This document shows, in pieces, positions 25,166-35,100 of a DNA stretch of 64,000 nucleotides; position 1 is the first letter of the stretch, and the number at the start of each line of letters is the position of its first letter. A program made the position numbers and the translations under genes. The DNA lies in NCBI GenBank assembly GCA_017428215.1, contig JAFRRH010000052.1, forward strand, positions 1 through 64,000, read 5' to 3'. The notes below the pieces were generated by a model. The model was not told the DNA's origin. It did no database searches and saw only the letters and a list, made by a program, of their open reading frames with translations. This DNA comes from Selenomonadaceae bacterium. GTDB taxonomy: Bacteria > Bacillota > Negativicutes > Selenomonadales > Selenomonadaceae.

Positions 25166-26784
25166 CAAATTTGAATTATCTTTACAATCCCGAACCCGCT
25201 AAAAAATCTCCGGTTTTCAATAGAAAATATTTCGTTGACAAAAAGTTGAGTTTCCGAACCATTGAAGACGGTATGATTCTTCCGCCTAGCCCTATTGACG
25301 ATGACGGAAAAAAGAAATTCCTCGGCTACGGTGGCATTGTCGATAACAATGGAAAATATATAAAAGAAAGTTTTATTCATTACGAAACCGGCGGAAAGTA
25401 TACGCCGCCCTCCGAATCAATTCAACGTAGCAATGAAACTGTTATTTATCTAGGAACTTCTTGGCCTGTATGGGGACACGTAATCACTGACAATCTTCGT
25501 CGTTTGTGGTTCTTGAATAGCGAATACTTTAAATCGTTTAAAAATTGTCCACTCGTTTACATTATAACTGGGAGTAATATTAAGCAACAAAAAAACTTCT
25601 GTAGATTGCTTGAAATTTTAGGAGTTGATGTTGAAAAACTTCGCCCAATAACTCAACCAACACAGTTTGAAAAGATTATTCTTCCCGATGAATCCTTTGA
25701 TACTGTTTCGCTAAAAGGATTTACGGCGGAATATAAAGAGACTATTGATCGCTTAAGAGAATTTGCGCTGAAAAATTATACGCCAATCTCAAGCAAAAAA
25801 ATTTACTACTTTCACGGCTTAAGAGCGCAGATTGGTGCAGAACGGCTTGCAGATTATTTAAAATCTAAAGGTTACGAGATAGTTTCGCCCGAAAAGTTAC
25901 CTCTCGATGAACAGCTCAATCTCTTGATAAAATGCGAAAGCTTTGCCTCGACGCTTGGCTCCTGCTCGCATAATTCGTTATTCCTTTGTGACAAAACAGA
26001 AGCCATTTTCATTCCTCGTAATCCCAACAGATTTACAGTTTATCAGCCGGTTATAGACGAACTCCGCTCTTTAAATGCAACTTATGTCGATACATCGTTG
26101 TCTATATGTGGCAATTATACATTGGGTCCGTTTTATTACATGCTTAGCGAGCAGTTAAAGAGATTTTTTGGCGATAAATTTGACGGCTACGAAGAAGAAG
26201 ACTTTAAAACTTTTTTGCAATATGTAAAATATTCGCTGGATAAGAATTATGTTCTTAATCAAAGTTTTGTAGCCGGATATGGTTCAATTCTCTCTGACTT
26301 TATAGAACAGTTGCGGCGGCGCAAGGATTTATTAGAAGATTTCGGAATGGATTCGTTTGACTGGAAAACATTTCAGCCGAAACTTAATTATCAAACGCAT
26401 GTCGCTGCTAGAGGTTGGAGCGATGGTTGGAAGGACGAGGATAAAATTAGCAATCCCCTCGACCAAAAATGGGACATTCAAGCGATTAAAATAAATTTCT
26501 CTCCTTACAAAGTATATTACTCTGTTTATTACAATGCCGAAGAAGGCTGGTCGGAAGAAGTTTTATCGCCGGATATGGCGGGCACGACCGGCAAAAGCAA
26601 ACCTATTTACGGCATCAGAATTCGTCTTGACGAGGCAGGCGCAAAGAAATTCGATATTCTCTACCGCGTGCATAAATTTGACGATACGTGGACAACTTGG
26701 GCTAAGAACGGCGAGGCGATTTATTCATACGGAATTAAATTAAATGCGATTCAAATAAAATTGGAAACTAAGGCGGATGCATGA
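25162..26784 (+). CDS. GT61-family glycosyltransferase with C-terminal ChW-like repeats, copy 1
   Basis: 540 residues. The first 350 resemble the GT61/DUF563 family: [52 protein letters not shown] and [18 protein letters not shown]. The C-terminal 140 residues show Trp-centred repeats like clostridial hydrophobic W domains ([43 protein letters not shown] with LNAIQIKLE). Such repeats are wall- or surface-binding in other proteins; here they may dock the enzyme. GTG start overlaps the nadD stop, with GGAGGAG about 9 bases upstream. It probably builds a surface glycan. Confidence 0.82.
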   Translation: MTNLNYLYNPEPAKKSPVFNRKYFVDKKLSFRTIEDGMILPPSPIDDDGKKKFLGYGGIVDNNGKYIKESFIHYETGGKYTPPSESIQRSNETVIYLGTSWPVWGHVITDNLRRLWFLNSEYFKSFKNCPLVYIITGSNIKQQKNFCRLLEILGVDVEKLRPITQPTQFEKIILPDESFDTVSLKGFTAEYKETIDRLREFALKNYTPISSKKIYYFHGLRAQIGAERLADYLKSKGYEIVSPEKLPLDEQLNLLIKCESFASTLGSCSHNSLFLCDKTEAIFIPRNPNRFTVYQPVIDELRSLNATYVDTSLSICGNYTLGPFYYMLSEQLKRFFGDKFDGYEEEDFKTFLQYVKYSLDKNYVLNQSFVAGYGSILSDFIEQLRRRKDLLEDFGMDSFDWKTFQPKLNYQTHVAARGWSDGWKDEDKISNPLDQKWDIQAIKINFSPYKVYYSVYYNAEEGWSEEVLSPDMAGTTGKSKPIYGIRIRLDEAGAKKFDILYRVHKFDDTWTTWAKNGEAIYSYGIKLNAIQIKLETKADA

Positions 26785-26809
26785 TAAGCCGCCAAATAGG
26801 AGATTATTT

Positions 26810-27037
26810 ATGACTATTGACGAAATGCGGCGCGAACTCCAACGCTGGCTAAAGAAAAGCAGATTCGCGCATTCAATCGGCGTGGCTGCTAAAGAATATA
26901 TTCACCGAGTGATGACGCCGGGACTTGAAATTTCCTCAACTGATATTCGCGAAAAAATTCGGCGCGGGTGTTCGATAAAATATCTCGTACCCGAAGTCGT
27001 CGAAGAATATATTTTGCGGGAGGAGCTTTATCTGTGA
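26810..27037 (+). CDS. Chimeric YqeK-head/NadD-tail frame
   Basis: 75 residues: the first 26 match the YqeK start ([20 protein letters not shown]) and the rest matches the NadD C-terminus ([13 protein letters not shown], ending ILREELYL). It keeps the yqeK ribosome site and the overlap into the next GT61 start, so it may be translated and used to couple that gene. It lacks the YqeK HD residues and the NadD HxGH motif, so no enzymatic role is expected. Confidence 0.75.
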   Translation: MTIDEMRRELQRWLKKSRFAHSIGVAAKEYIHRVMTPGLEISSTDIREKIRRGCSIKYLVPEVVEEYILREELYL

Positions 27038-28659
27038 CAAATTTGGATTATCTTTACAATCCCGAACCCGCTAAAAAATCTCCGGTTTTTAATAGAAAAT
27101 ATTTTGTTGACAAAAAGTTGAGTTTCCGAACCATTGAACACGGTATGATTCTCCCGCCTAGCCCTACTGGCGATGACGGAAAAAAGAAATTTCTTGGCTA
27201 CGGTGGCATTGTCGACAAAAATGGAGACTATATAAAAGAAAGTTTTATTCATTACGAAACCGGCGGAAAGTATACGCCTCCCGCCGAATCAGTTCAACGT
27301 AGCAATAAAACTGTTATTTATCTAGGAACTTCTTGGCCTGTATGGGGGCACGTAATCACTGATAATCTTCGTCGTTTGTGGTTCTTGAACAGCGAATACT
27401 TTAAATCGTTTAAAAATTGTCCACTGGTTTACATTGTAACTTGGAGTGATATTAAGCAACAAAAAAACTTCTGTAGATTGCTTGAAATTTTAGGAGTCGA
27501 TATTGAAAAACTTCGCCCGATAACTCAACCAACACAGTTTGAAAAAATTATTCTTCCCGATGAATCATTTAATATACTCTCTCCACTAAGCGGATTTACG
27601 GCGGAATATAAAGAGTCGATTGATCGTGTAAGAGACTTCGCGCTTAAAAATTGTACACCGACCTCAAGCAAAAAAATCTATTACTTTCACGACGTAAAAG
27701 CGCAGGTTGGCGCGGAACGGCTTGCAAAATATTTTAAAGCTAAAGGTTACGAAATTGTTCGTCCTGAAAGATTAACGCTTGATGAACAACTCAATCTCTT
27801 AATAAACTGCAAAAGCTTTGCCTCGACGCTCGGCTCCTGCTCGCATAATTCGTTATTCCTTTGTGACAAAACCGAATCAATTTTCATTCCGCGTAATCCT
27901 GATAGATTTACAGTTTATCAGCCGGTTATAGACGAACTCCGCTCTTTAAATGCAACTTATATCGATACATCGTTGTCTATATGTGGCAATTCTTTGATAG
28001 GTCCGTTTTATTACATGCTTAGCGAGCAGTTAAAAAGATTTTTTGGAGATAAATTTGACGGCTACGAAGAAGAGGACTTCACAAATTTTTTGCAATATAT
28101 GAAGTATTCGCTGGATAGTGGTAACGATCTTAATCAAGATTTTGTAGAGGGTTATGGTTCAATTCTCTCTGACTTTATAGAACAGTTGCGGCGGCGCAAG
28201 GATTTATTAAAAGATTTCGGAATGGATTCATTTGACTGGGATAAATTTCGTCCGAAACTTAGTTATCAAACGCATGTCGCTGTTAGAGGTTGGAATGATG
28301 GTTGGAAGAATGAGAATCAACTCAGCAATCCCTTAACTAGAAAAAATGATATTCAGGCGATAAAGATAAATTTACCTGGTTACAAAGTATATTACTCGGT
28401 TTACTATAATGGGCAAGAAGGCTGGTCGGAAGAAGTTTTATCGCCTAAAATGGCAGGCACGACCGGCGAATCTAAATCAGTTTACGGCATTAAAATTTGG
28501 CTTGACGAAACGGGCGCAAAAAAATTCGATATTCTCTACCGCGTGTACAAGTATGATGGCAAGTGGACTTCTTGGGCTAAGAACGGCGAAATAATTTATT
28601 CACATGGCATTAAGTTAAACGCGATTCAAATAAAATTGGAAACTAAGGCGGGTATATGA
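27034..28659 (+). CDS. GT61-family glycosyltransferase with ChW-like repeats, copy 2
   Basis: 541 residues, a diverged paralog of 25162-26784 with the same domain order: GT61-like part ([45 protein letters not shown]) then Trp-rich repeats ([43 protein letters not shown]). Changes are scattered, including [10 protein letters not shown] where copy 1 has SLKGFTAEY. Motifs seem intact in both, so both may be active on different acceptors. GTG overlaps the chimeric frame's stop exactly as copy 1 overlaps nadD. Confidence 0.82.
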   Translation: MTNLDYLYNPEPAKKSPVFNRKYFVDKKLSFRTIEHGMILPPSPTGDDGKKKFLGYGGIVDKNGDYIKESFIHYETGGKYTPPAESVQRSNKTVIYLGTSWPVWGHVITDNLRRLWFLNSEYFKSFKNCPLVYIVTWSDIKQQKNFCRLLEILGVDIEKLRPITQPTQFEKIILPDESFNILSPLSGFTAEYKESIDRVRDFALKNCTPTSSKKIYYFHDVKAQVGAERLAKYFKAKGYEIVRPERLTLDEQLNLLINCKSFASTLGSCSHNSLFLCDKTESIFIPRNPDRFTVYQPVIDELRSLNATYIDTSLSICGNSLIGPFYYMLSEQLKRFFGDKFDGYEEEDFTNFLQYMKYSLDSGNDLNQDFVEGYGSILSDFIEQLRRRKDLLKDFGMDSFDWDKFRPKLSYQTHVAVRGWNDGWKNENQLSNPLTRKNDIQAIKINLPGYKVYYSVYYNGQEGWSEEVLSPKMAGTTGESKSVYGIKIWLDETGAKKFDILYRVYKYDGKWTSWAKNGEIIYSHGIKLNAIQIKLETKAGI

Positions 28660-28685
28660 TATAGCCGCCAAACGGGAGATTATTT

Positions 28686-29252
28686 ATGACTATTGACGAA
28701 ATGCGACGCGAACTCCAACGCAGGCTGAAGAAAAGCAGATTCGCGCATTCAATCGGTGTGGCAAATACGGCAGTCAAGTTGGCAAAAAGATTCGGCGTCG
28801 ATGAAACCAAAGCTTACATTGCGGGGTTGCTCCACGATTGCGCCAGAGAATTTGAGAATGAGGAATTGCCCGCGCAGGCTAAAATTCGCGGTATAAAAAT
28901 CGGCGAGGTCGAACGGGCAATGCCATTGCTCCTACATGCCTACATAAGCGCAAAAATGATTAAGGAAATTTACGGCGTAGACGATGCGGAGATTGCTCAA
29001 GCGATTTATCGGCACACAGTCGGCGCACCCGATATGACTAAACTCGATAAAATTATTTACTTCGCGGATATGATTGAGCCTAACAGAAATTATCCTGGCG
29101 TAGAAAAACTTCGCGCCCTTGCGGAGACTGCCGAGCTTGACGAAATTTTATTGACGGCGTTCAGCGAGTCGATTATATTCGTCGTACAAAAAAATTCTCT
29201 AGTGCACCCCGACACCGTCGCCGCCCGAAATTATTTGTTACTATGTAAATAA
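28686..29252 (+). CDS. yqeK: YqeK-type HD-domain hydrolase
   Basis: 188 residues. YqeK proteins are HD-domain, metal-dependent symmetrical Ap4A hydrolases. Visible: [20 protein letters not shown], the HD pair in IAGLLHDCARE, LLHAYISAKMIKEIYG, AIYRHTVG and LDKIIYFADMIEPNRNYPGV. An ATG with GGGAG upstream begins the gene. The usual nadD-yqeK adjacency is broken by the two GT61 genes. Confidence 0.93.
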   Translation: MTIDEMRRELQRRLKKSRFAHSIGVANTAVKLAKRFGVDETKAYIAGLLHDCAREFENEELPAQAKIRGIKIGEVERAMPLLLHAYISAKMIKEIYGVDDAEIAQAIYRHTVGAPDMTKLDKIIYFADMIEPNRNYPGVEKLRALAETAELDEILLTAFSESIIFVVQKNSLVHPDTVAARNYLLLCK

Positions 29253-29269
29253 GAAATGAGCGGAACCTT

Positions 29270-30289
29270 ATGGCTAACGAAACGCAAGACAACATAGAAA
29301 AAAAACGCAAAAGCATGCGGCGTAGGCGCAGAATTAAAGCCTTCCGCCTGATTTTTGCGTTGGTAATTTTGTGCTTGATTGGTTCCGCAGTTTTATTTGT
29401 CGGCTACAGTGTGTACAATGCGGGCGTTCGCGTTTATAATGAGTTCGCAGACATGTATCAAGGCTACACCGACCGCAGAACGGCGCGTATGGGTTCAACG
29501 GATCCGAAGTTTGAAGGCTACACAAATATTTTAATCTTAGGCGTGGACGACAGCGAACGGCAAGAGGCTGATACGATTTTGGTTTTGAGCTTTTCAAACG
29601 ACACGGGCAAGAGCCGAATTATCGGCATACCTCGTGACACGTGGATAACTTCGCGCAGTCATTCCGGCAAAATCGGCACGTTATACAGTTGGGGCGGCGC
29701 AAATATTCTCGTCCGCGAAGTTTCAAAACTTTTGGGCGTTCCGATTCATCAATATATAATTATCGACATGACGACGTTCGCAGATTTGATTAACGTTTTG
29801 GGCGGGCTAGATATTTACGTCGAAGAAAATATGGATTATGACGACGAATTTTCTGGCTTGTCGATTCATATTCCGCAAGGCTATCAGCACTTATCGGGCG
29901 AGGAAGTTCAAAAATATTTGCGTTATAAAGGCGAAAAACTCGGCGATGTGGGACGAGTTCAGCGGCAACAGAAATTTATCAAGGCACTCTATGCAAAAGT
30001 TTTGCAACTTGATACTATACCAAAGCTACCAGCCATTGCCGATATTTTCCGCAACAGAATGGAGACCAGCGCGGAAATTTTTGACTCGGCGCATTTAGCG
30101 AACGTGTTAAGAAAAATGAGTTCAGACCCGCCAACGACGCTAATGTTGCCAGGCTCGGAAAATGTAGACGGCGCATGGGTTCCAAACGTCGCGGAAGTCG
30201 AAGTGCGAATGAGTGAACTTTTCCCGTTACGTGATATAATTCCGCAGTCAGTCGAAGGCGACGCAGACAGCGAATCAATAGGCGAATAA
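29270..30289 (+). CDS. LytR-CpsA-Psr (LCP) family protein
   Basis: 339 residues: a basic cytoplasmic head (KKRKSMRRRRRIKAFR), one membrane helix at about 24-45, and an extracytoplasmic LCP domain with ILGVDDSERQEADTILVLSF, RIIGIPRDTWI, YIIIDMTTFADLINVLGGLDIYV and YLRYKGEKLGDVGRVQRQQKFI. LCP enzymes attach glycopolymers to peptidoglycan from undecaprenyl carriers. It is in the usual place between yqeK and rsfS. Confidence 0.92.
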   Translation: MANETQDNIEKKRKSMRRRRRIKAFRLIFALVILCLIGSAVLFVGYSVYNAGVRVYNEFADMYQGYTDRRTARMGSTDPKFEGYTNILILGVDDSERQEADTILVLSFSNDTGKSRIIGIPRDTWITSRSHSGKIGTLYSWGGANILVREVSKLLGVPIHQYIIIDMTTFADLINVLGGLDIYVEENMDYDDEFSGLSIHIPQGYQHLSGEEVQKYLRYKGEKLGDVGRVQRQQKFIKALYAKVLQLDTIPKLPAIADIFRNRMETSAEIFDSAHLANVLRKMSSDPPTTLMLPGSENVDGAWVPNVAEVEVRMSELFPLRDIIPQSVEGDADSESIGE

Positions 30290-30309
30290 AATTTTTGGAG
30301 GTATGTGAC

Positions 30310-30654
30310 TTGAAAACTTTTGAATTGGCGAAGAAAATTTGCAAGGCGGCGAGCGACAAAAAGGCTAGCGAAGTCATAACAATGGACATGCGCAACGTAA
30401 TGTTCTCGACGGATTATTTTGTCGTGTGTTCGGCGCAAACGGCTACTCAAGTTCGTGCGATTGCCGACAACATTGAAGAGGAGCTTGACAAGGAAGGAAT
30501 TCATTTCAGCCACCGCGAGGGCTATCACGAGGGCGAATGGATTCTGTTAGATTATGGCGACGTAGTTGCGCATATTTTTAAGGAAGAAAGCCGCCAATAT
30601 TACGCGCTTGAACAGCTCTGGAGCGAGGCTAAAATTAAACTCTATGAAGAATAA
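30310..30654 (+). CDS. rsfS: Ribosome silencing factor RsfS
   Basis: 114 residues. RsfS binds ribosomal protein uL14 and blocks subunit joining when nutrients are scarce. The family pattern KKASEVITMDMRN, DYFVVCSAQTATQVRAIADNIE, EGYHEGEWILLDYGDVVAHIF and YYALEQLWSEA is clear. TTG 30310 is 9 bases after GGAGG. It overlaps the S1-protein start by 11 bases. Confidence 0.94.
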   Translation: MKTFELAKKICKAASDKKASEVITMDMRNVMFSTDYFVVCSAQTATQVRAIADNIEEELDKEGIHFSHREGYHEGEWILLDYGDVVAHIFKEESRQYYALEQLWSEAKIKLYEE

Positions 30655-31510
30655 ATTACAGCTTAAGCCCATGACGGTTGTCGCGCTTAAAGTCGTCCGT
30701 ATGAACGATATGGGAGCTTTCCTCGACGCGGGCACGGGCAAAACTTCCGACGATATACTTTTGCATAAAGCACAACAGACGGCGGAAGTTAAAATCGGCG
30801 ACGTCGTGAAAGTTTTTCTTTACCTCGACCCTAAAAAAAGATTAACGGCAAGTATGAGAGTTCCGAAAATGCGCGAAGGGCAAATTGCATGTCTGGAAAT
30901 TATCAATGTGACTAAAGACGGAGCCTTTGTTGACGTGGGAGCCGAGCGCGGAATTTTTATGCCGTTCGCTGAAATGCGCGGGCGTCCAAAAGTTGGCGAG
31001 ATTGTTTGGGCTAAACTTTACAGCGATAAATCGGGCAGGCTTGCGGCGTCCATGAAAGTTTCCGATGAAATTCGTCGCGCCTCCAAGCCTGCTGAAAATA
31101 TCAAGCGTGGCGATAAAGTTAAGGGCGCAATTTTTAATATCATTGAGGCGGGCGCGTTCGTCTTCAGCGAGGAACGTTATATCGTCTTCATTGCGAAAAA
31201 AGAAATGCCGCGTGAATTGCGGATAGGCGAAGTCGTCGAGGCACGAGTAACTTTTTTGCGTGAGGACGGACGCCTTGACGCTTCACTACGCGATATAAAA
31301 GAAAATGCCCTTGAACGCGATGCCGAAAAAATTTTTGCGTTCATGCAGAAAAATGGCGGCTCAATGAATTTCCACGATAAGACCGCGCCCGAAAAGATTC
31401 AAGCCGTGTTCAAAATCAGCAAAGCGGCGTTTAAGCGGGCAGTCGGACATCTTTATCACGAACGGCGAATAGAAAAAATTGACGGCGGCTTCAAGCTTGT
31501 TAAGCAATAA
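30644..31510 (+). CDS. S1-type RNA-binding protein (CvfB/YitL-like)
   Basis: 288 residues with three S1-like domains and a C-terminal winged-helix: first domain VVRMNDMGAFLDAGTGKTSDDILLH, second INVTKDGAFVDVGAERGIFMPFAEM, third FNIIEAGAFVFSEERYIVFI, then AVFKISKAAFKRAVGHLYHERRIE. This matches CvfB/YitL, an RNA-binding regulator. The ATG at 30644 overlaps rsfS; ATG 30671 is an alternative. A bidirectional terminator follows. Confidence 0.9.
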   Translation: MKNKLQLKPMTVVALKVVRMNDMGAFLDAGTGKTSDDILLHKAQQTAEVKIGDVVKVFLYLDPKKRLTASMRVPKMREGQIACLEIINVTKDGAFVDVGAERGIFMPFAEMRGRPKVGEIVWAKLYSDKSGRLAASMKVSDEIRRASKPAENIKRGDKVKGAIFNIIEAGAFVFSEERYIVFIAKKEMPRELRIGEVVEARVTFLREDGRLDASLRDIKENALERDAEKIFAFMQKNGGSMNFHDKTAPEKIQAVFKISKAAFKRAVGHLYHERRIEKIDGGFKLVKQ

Positions 31511-31513
31511 AAA

Positions 31514-31548
31514 AAGCGTCGGGAGAAAATCCTGACGCTTAATTTTTT
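31514..31548. terminator. Bidirectional terminator between convergent genes
   Basis: Arms 31514-31523 (AAGCGTCGGG) and 31531-31540 (CCTGACGCTT) form a 10-bp stem with one wobble pair, with A-runs before and a T-run after (AATTTTTTTT), so it can serve both strands. Confidence 0.88.
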
Positions 31549-32091
31549 TTACTTGTCCAGCCAATCACTCATGCCCAAATGTACGACATATTCTTTAGCA
31601 CATTCGTAATAATGCATAGCCGAAGTCCTTAGCGCGACAATCTCGTCCTCGCGAAGGGCACGCATAATCTTAGCGGGATTGCCGAAGACAAGCGAATTAT
31701 TCGGGATTTTTTTATATTGCGTGATGACTGTACCCGCGCCGATAATGCAATTGTTGCCAATCTCCGAGTAGCCGAGAATTATCGAGCCCATACCGATTAA
31801 ACAGTCGTCGCCGATTGAGCGGCAATGAATAATCGCGTTGTGCCCAACAGTTACGTAGTTGCCAATTTCGGTCGGCGTATCGCCCATAACGTGAACGGTA
31901 CAATTATCTTGAATGTTCGTGTAGTTGCCAATCCTTACGGGCTGAAAATCACCGCGAACCGTGACACCGAACCAAATGCTTGCCCCTGCTCCAATCACCA
32001 CGTCGCCGACAACAGAGGCACTCGGCGCAACAAAAACATCTTTAGCGATTTTCGGCTGCTTGCCCTTATAAGGCAGAATGACGGGTTCCAT
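31549..32091 (-). CDS. Gamma carbonic anhydrase-like hexapeptide-repeat protein
   Basis: 180 residues of left-handed beta-helix: hexapeptide turns VGDVVIGAGASIWFG, VRIGNYTNIQDNCTVH, IGNYVTVGHNAIIHC, IGDDCLIGMGS and IGNNCIIGAG. The three His ligands of gamma-class carbonic anhydrases are at NCTVH and VGHNAIIH. Family members hydrate CO2 or act as acyl carriers; activity is not certain. AAAGGAGG lies about 9 bases before the ATG. Confidence 0.9.
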   Translation of the reverse strand: MEPVILPYKGKQPKIAKDVFVAPSASVVGDVVIGAGASIWFGVTVRGDFQPVRIGNYTNIQDNCTVHVMGDTPTEIGNYVTVGHNAIIHCRSIGDDCLIGMGSIILGYSEIGNNCIIGAGTVITQYKKIPNNSLVFGNPAKIMRALREDEIVALRTSAMHYYECAKEYVVHLGMSDWLDK

Positions 32092-32119
32092 TTAATCAGT
32101 CCTCCTTTAAAACTTAAAC

Positions 32120-35100
32120 TTACGTATCGCTTCTGTGCGGGAGCCATTCCACTTGAATTTTAACTTCCTCGTTGGCTTTTACGTCTATGCTGTGGTTGTA
32201 GGCTTTATCGTGCCAAGCGGGCGTAATTTTGTCGAATATTGTTTTGCTGTTAATCGTCAGCTTAGTGTAGTCAATCCAAATGGGAATTCGTTTAGAGTTA
32301 TCCTTAGGGTCGCGTACATCTAATCCCATAAGAGCTAAATTAATTTTTCCGTCTGCAGTTGCTTTAGCAATGAAATCCATTTTGCCTGCATAGGATTGAA
32401 TTTGATAGCCTACCCCGCCCTTCTGTAACCAGGCAGGTTTGCGAACTTCGGCTTGATTATCCGACATGGAAAGAATTTGGAAATCGCCCTCTGTCGACTG
32501 TAATTTAACGTCCATTCTGCTACTAACATAGGGCAGGAATTTATCCACGAGCGGCTTTTCCACAGGTTTATCCGGTAAAATGTTTTCTCTATGCGGTAAC
32601 CATTCCACTTGAATTTTAACTTCCTCGTTGGCTTTTACGTCTATGCTGTGGTTGTAGGCTTTATCGTGCCAAGCGGGCGTAATTTTGTCGAATATTATTT
32701 TGTCGTTAACAGTCAGCTTAGTATAGTCAATCCAATAAGGAATTAATTTAGAGTTATCCTTGGGGTCACGTACATCTAATCCCATAAGCTTCAACTGAAT
32801 TTTTCCGTCTGCAGTTGCTTTGGCAATGAAATCCATTTTGCCTGCATAGGATTGAATTTGATAGCCGACTCCGCCCTTCTGTAACCAGGCAGGTTTGCGA
32901 ACTTCGGCTTGATTATCCGACATGGAAAGAATTTGGAAATCGCCTTTTGCCGACTGTAGTTTAACGTCCATTCTGCTACTAACATAGGGCGGGAATTTAT
33001 CAGCAATCGGCTTCTCCACAGGTTCGGGTATTGCAGGCAAAATGTCGCCTCTGTGCGGTAACCATTCAAATTGAACCTTAATTTCCTCGTTGGCTTTGGC
33101 GTCCATAGTGTAGACATAAGGTTGATCATGCCAAGCTGGCGTAATTTTGTCGAATATTATTTTGCCGTTAATCGTCAGCTTAGTGTAGTCAATCCAATAA
33201 GGAACTAATTTAGAGTTGTCCTCAGGGTCTTGAACCCACATTCCTCTAAATTCAAAACTAACTCGACCGTTTGCAGTGGCTTTGGCGACGAATTCCACTT
33301 TGCCCGCGTAGGACATAATTACATAGCCAACGCCGCCATTTTGGAACCAATCGGGTTTTATGGCTTCCGCTTTATCATCGGACACAGAAAGCAGTTCAAA
33401 ATCGCCCTCTGTTGACCAGAATTTGAAATCCACTCTGCCCGTAATGTGGTTTCTGAATTTACTGATTATCGACGTATTTTTCTCTTTAAAAAGAGCAGAG
33501 CACAGCGCAGAAATCGGAACATCATAATCCCCCAGCCGTTCGCTGAATTCATCTTTTATCGTCTCGTAAACTTCCAACACAGAAAGTTGTGCTGCATCGT
33601 TAAAGCCCGCGGTTATTGTATCATTAACGAACCTTTCCAAAATAGCGTAGCGTTGTTTCGGATTCGTCTTGAAGAATTCATGCTTACTCATAAAGTTGTC
33701 GAGAGTCTTTAGACCTAACAGGAAGGGATTCAAATGAAAATTCAGTGCTTGTTGCGGTGACTTTTTAATCCCTGTTATCGAATCATTTCTCATGCGGCGA
33801 GTATATATTATGTTCGGCACACGTAAAAACTTTTTAGCGGAAAAAATCAATCCGTAAGTCCAAATATCATCGTCGCCAATCGTTAAACCTGGGAAAAATA
33901 TCTCATTTTTTAGTAGTAGGTTACGCTTGACTAATTTATCCCAAGGCACAACCCAAAATCTATAGTTCAATATTCCTTTAACACGTTCAGATAAATCTTC
34001 AGTTTCAAGTGTTGGCTTGTCGACAAAAGGTGGCGGTTGCATTTCTGTGTCAGCAATATGAATATTTTTGATAAATTCTTCGCCTACGCCCGTCGACATG
34101 AAATATTTTTCGCAATAAACAACATCAGCGTCGTATTTTTTTGCGAGTTCGTACATCTCCTCCAGAGCTGTCTTCGTTAACATATCGTCGTTATCCATGT
34201 TATAAACATATTCGCCGCTCGAATGGCTGAGTCCAATGTTCCTAGCAATCGCGCCACTACCAAAATTTTTATCTGTATTATACAGTTTTAGTCGTCCGCC
34301 AAATTTTTCAACGTAGCTTTCGACAATTTTTACGCTGTTATCAGTTGAGCAATCGTCGACGATGATAACTTCAAAATCTTTAAATGTTTGCGCAAGAAGG
34401 CTATCCAAACATTCAGCGATATATTTCTCGGCATTGTACATAGGAATAATAACCGAAATTGCCGTGAGATTTTCCGTGATAGATATAGGGGCGAATTTCT
34501 TCTGATCAATTTTGCTTTCAGTCGAAAAAGCTTTATCAATATCAGCAATATGCGGGAGCCACTCCACTTGAACTTTAATTTCTTCGTTGGCTTTTATGTC
34601 CATGCTGTGGTTGTAGGGTTTATCGTGCCAAGCGGGTGTACGCTTGTCAATTATCGGCTTGCCATTAATCAACAACTTCGTGTAATCAATCCAAGCGGGA
34701 ATACGTTTAGAGTTGTCCTTTGGGTCACGTACATCTAATCCCATAAGCTTCAATTGAATTTTTCCGTCTGCGGTGGCTTTAGCAACGTACTCCATTTTCC
34801 CTGCATAAGACTGAATTTGATAGCCTACTCCGCCCTTCTGTAACCAAGCAGGTTTGCGAACTTCAGCTTGATTATCCGACATGGAAAGAATTTGGAAATC
34901 GCCTTTTGACGACTGCAGTTTAACGTCCATTCTGCTACTAACATAGGGCGGGAATTTATCAACAATCGGCTTTTCTATAAGTTTGGGAGCCTCTAGCAAA
35001 TTGTCAGCTCTGTGCGGGAGCCATTCAAATTGAACCTTAATTTCCTCGTTGGCTTTGGCGTCCATAGTGTAAACATAAGGTTGATCATGCCAAGCGGGCG

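Larger units (their letters stand above)
25023..28762 (+). repeat. Tandem duplication of nadD 3' end, GT61 gene and yqeK 5' end
   Basis: Two direct copies, about 25023-26887 and 26897-28762, offset by about 1.87 kb. Each comprises the last 45 or so codons of nadD, a whole GT61 gene, and the first 25 or so codons of yqeK. Copies differ at many sites, so this is an evolved duplication rather than an assembly echo. The junction creates the chimeric frame 26810-27037. Boundaries are approximate. Confidence 0.9.
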
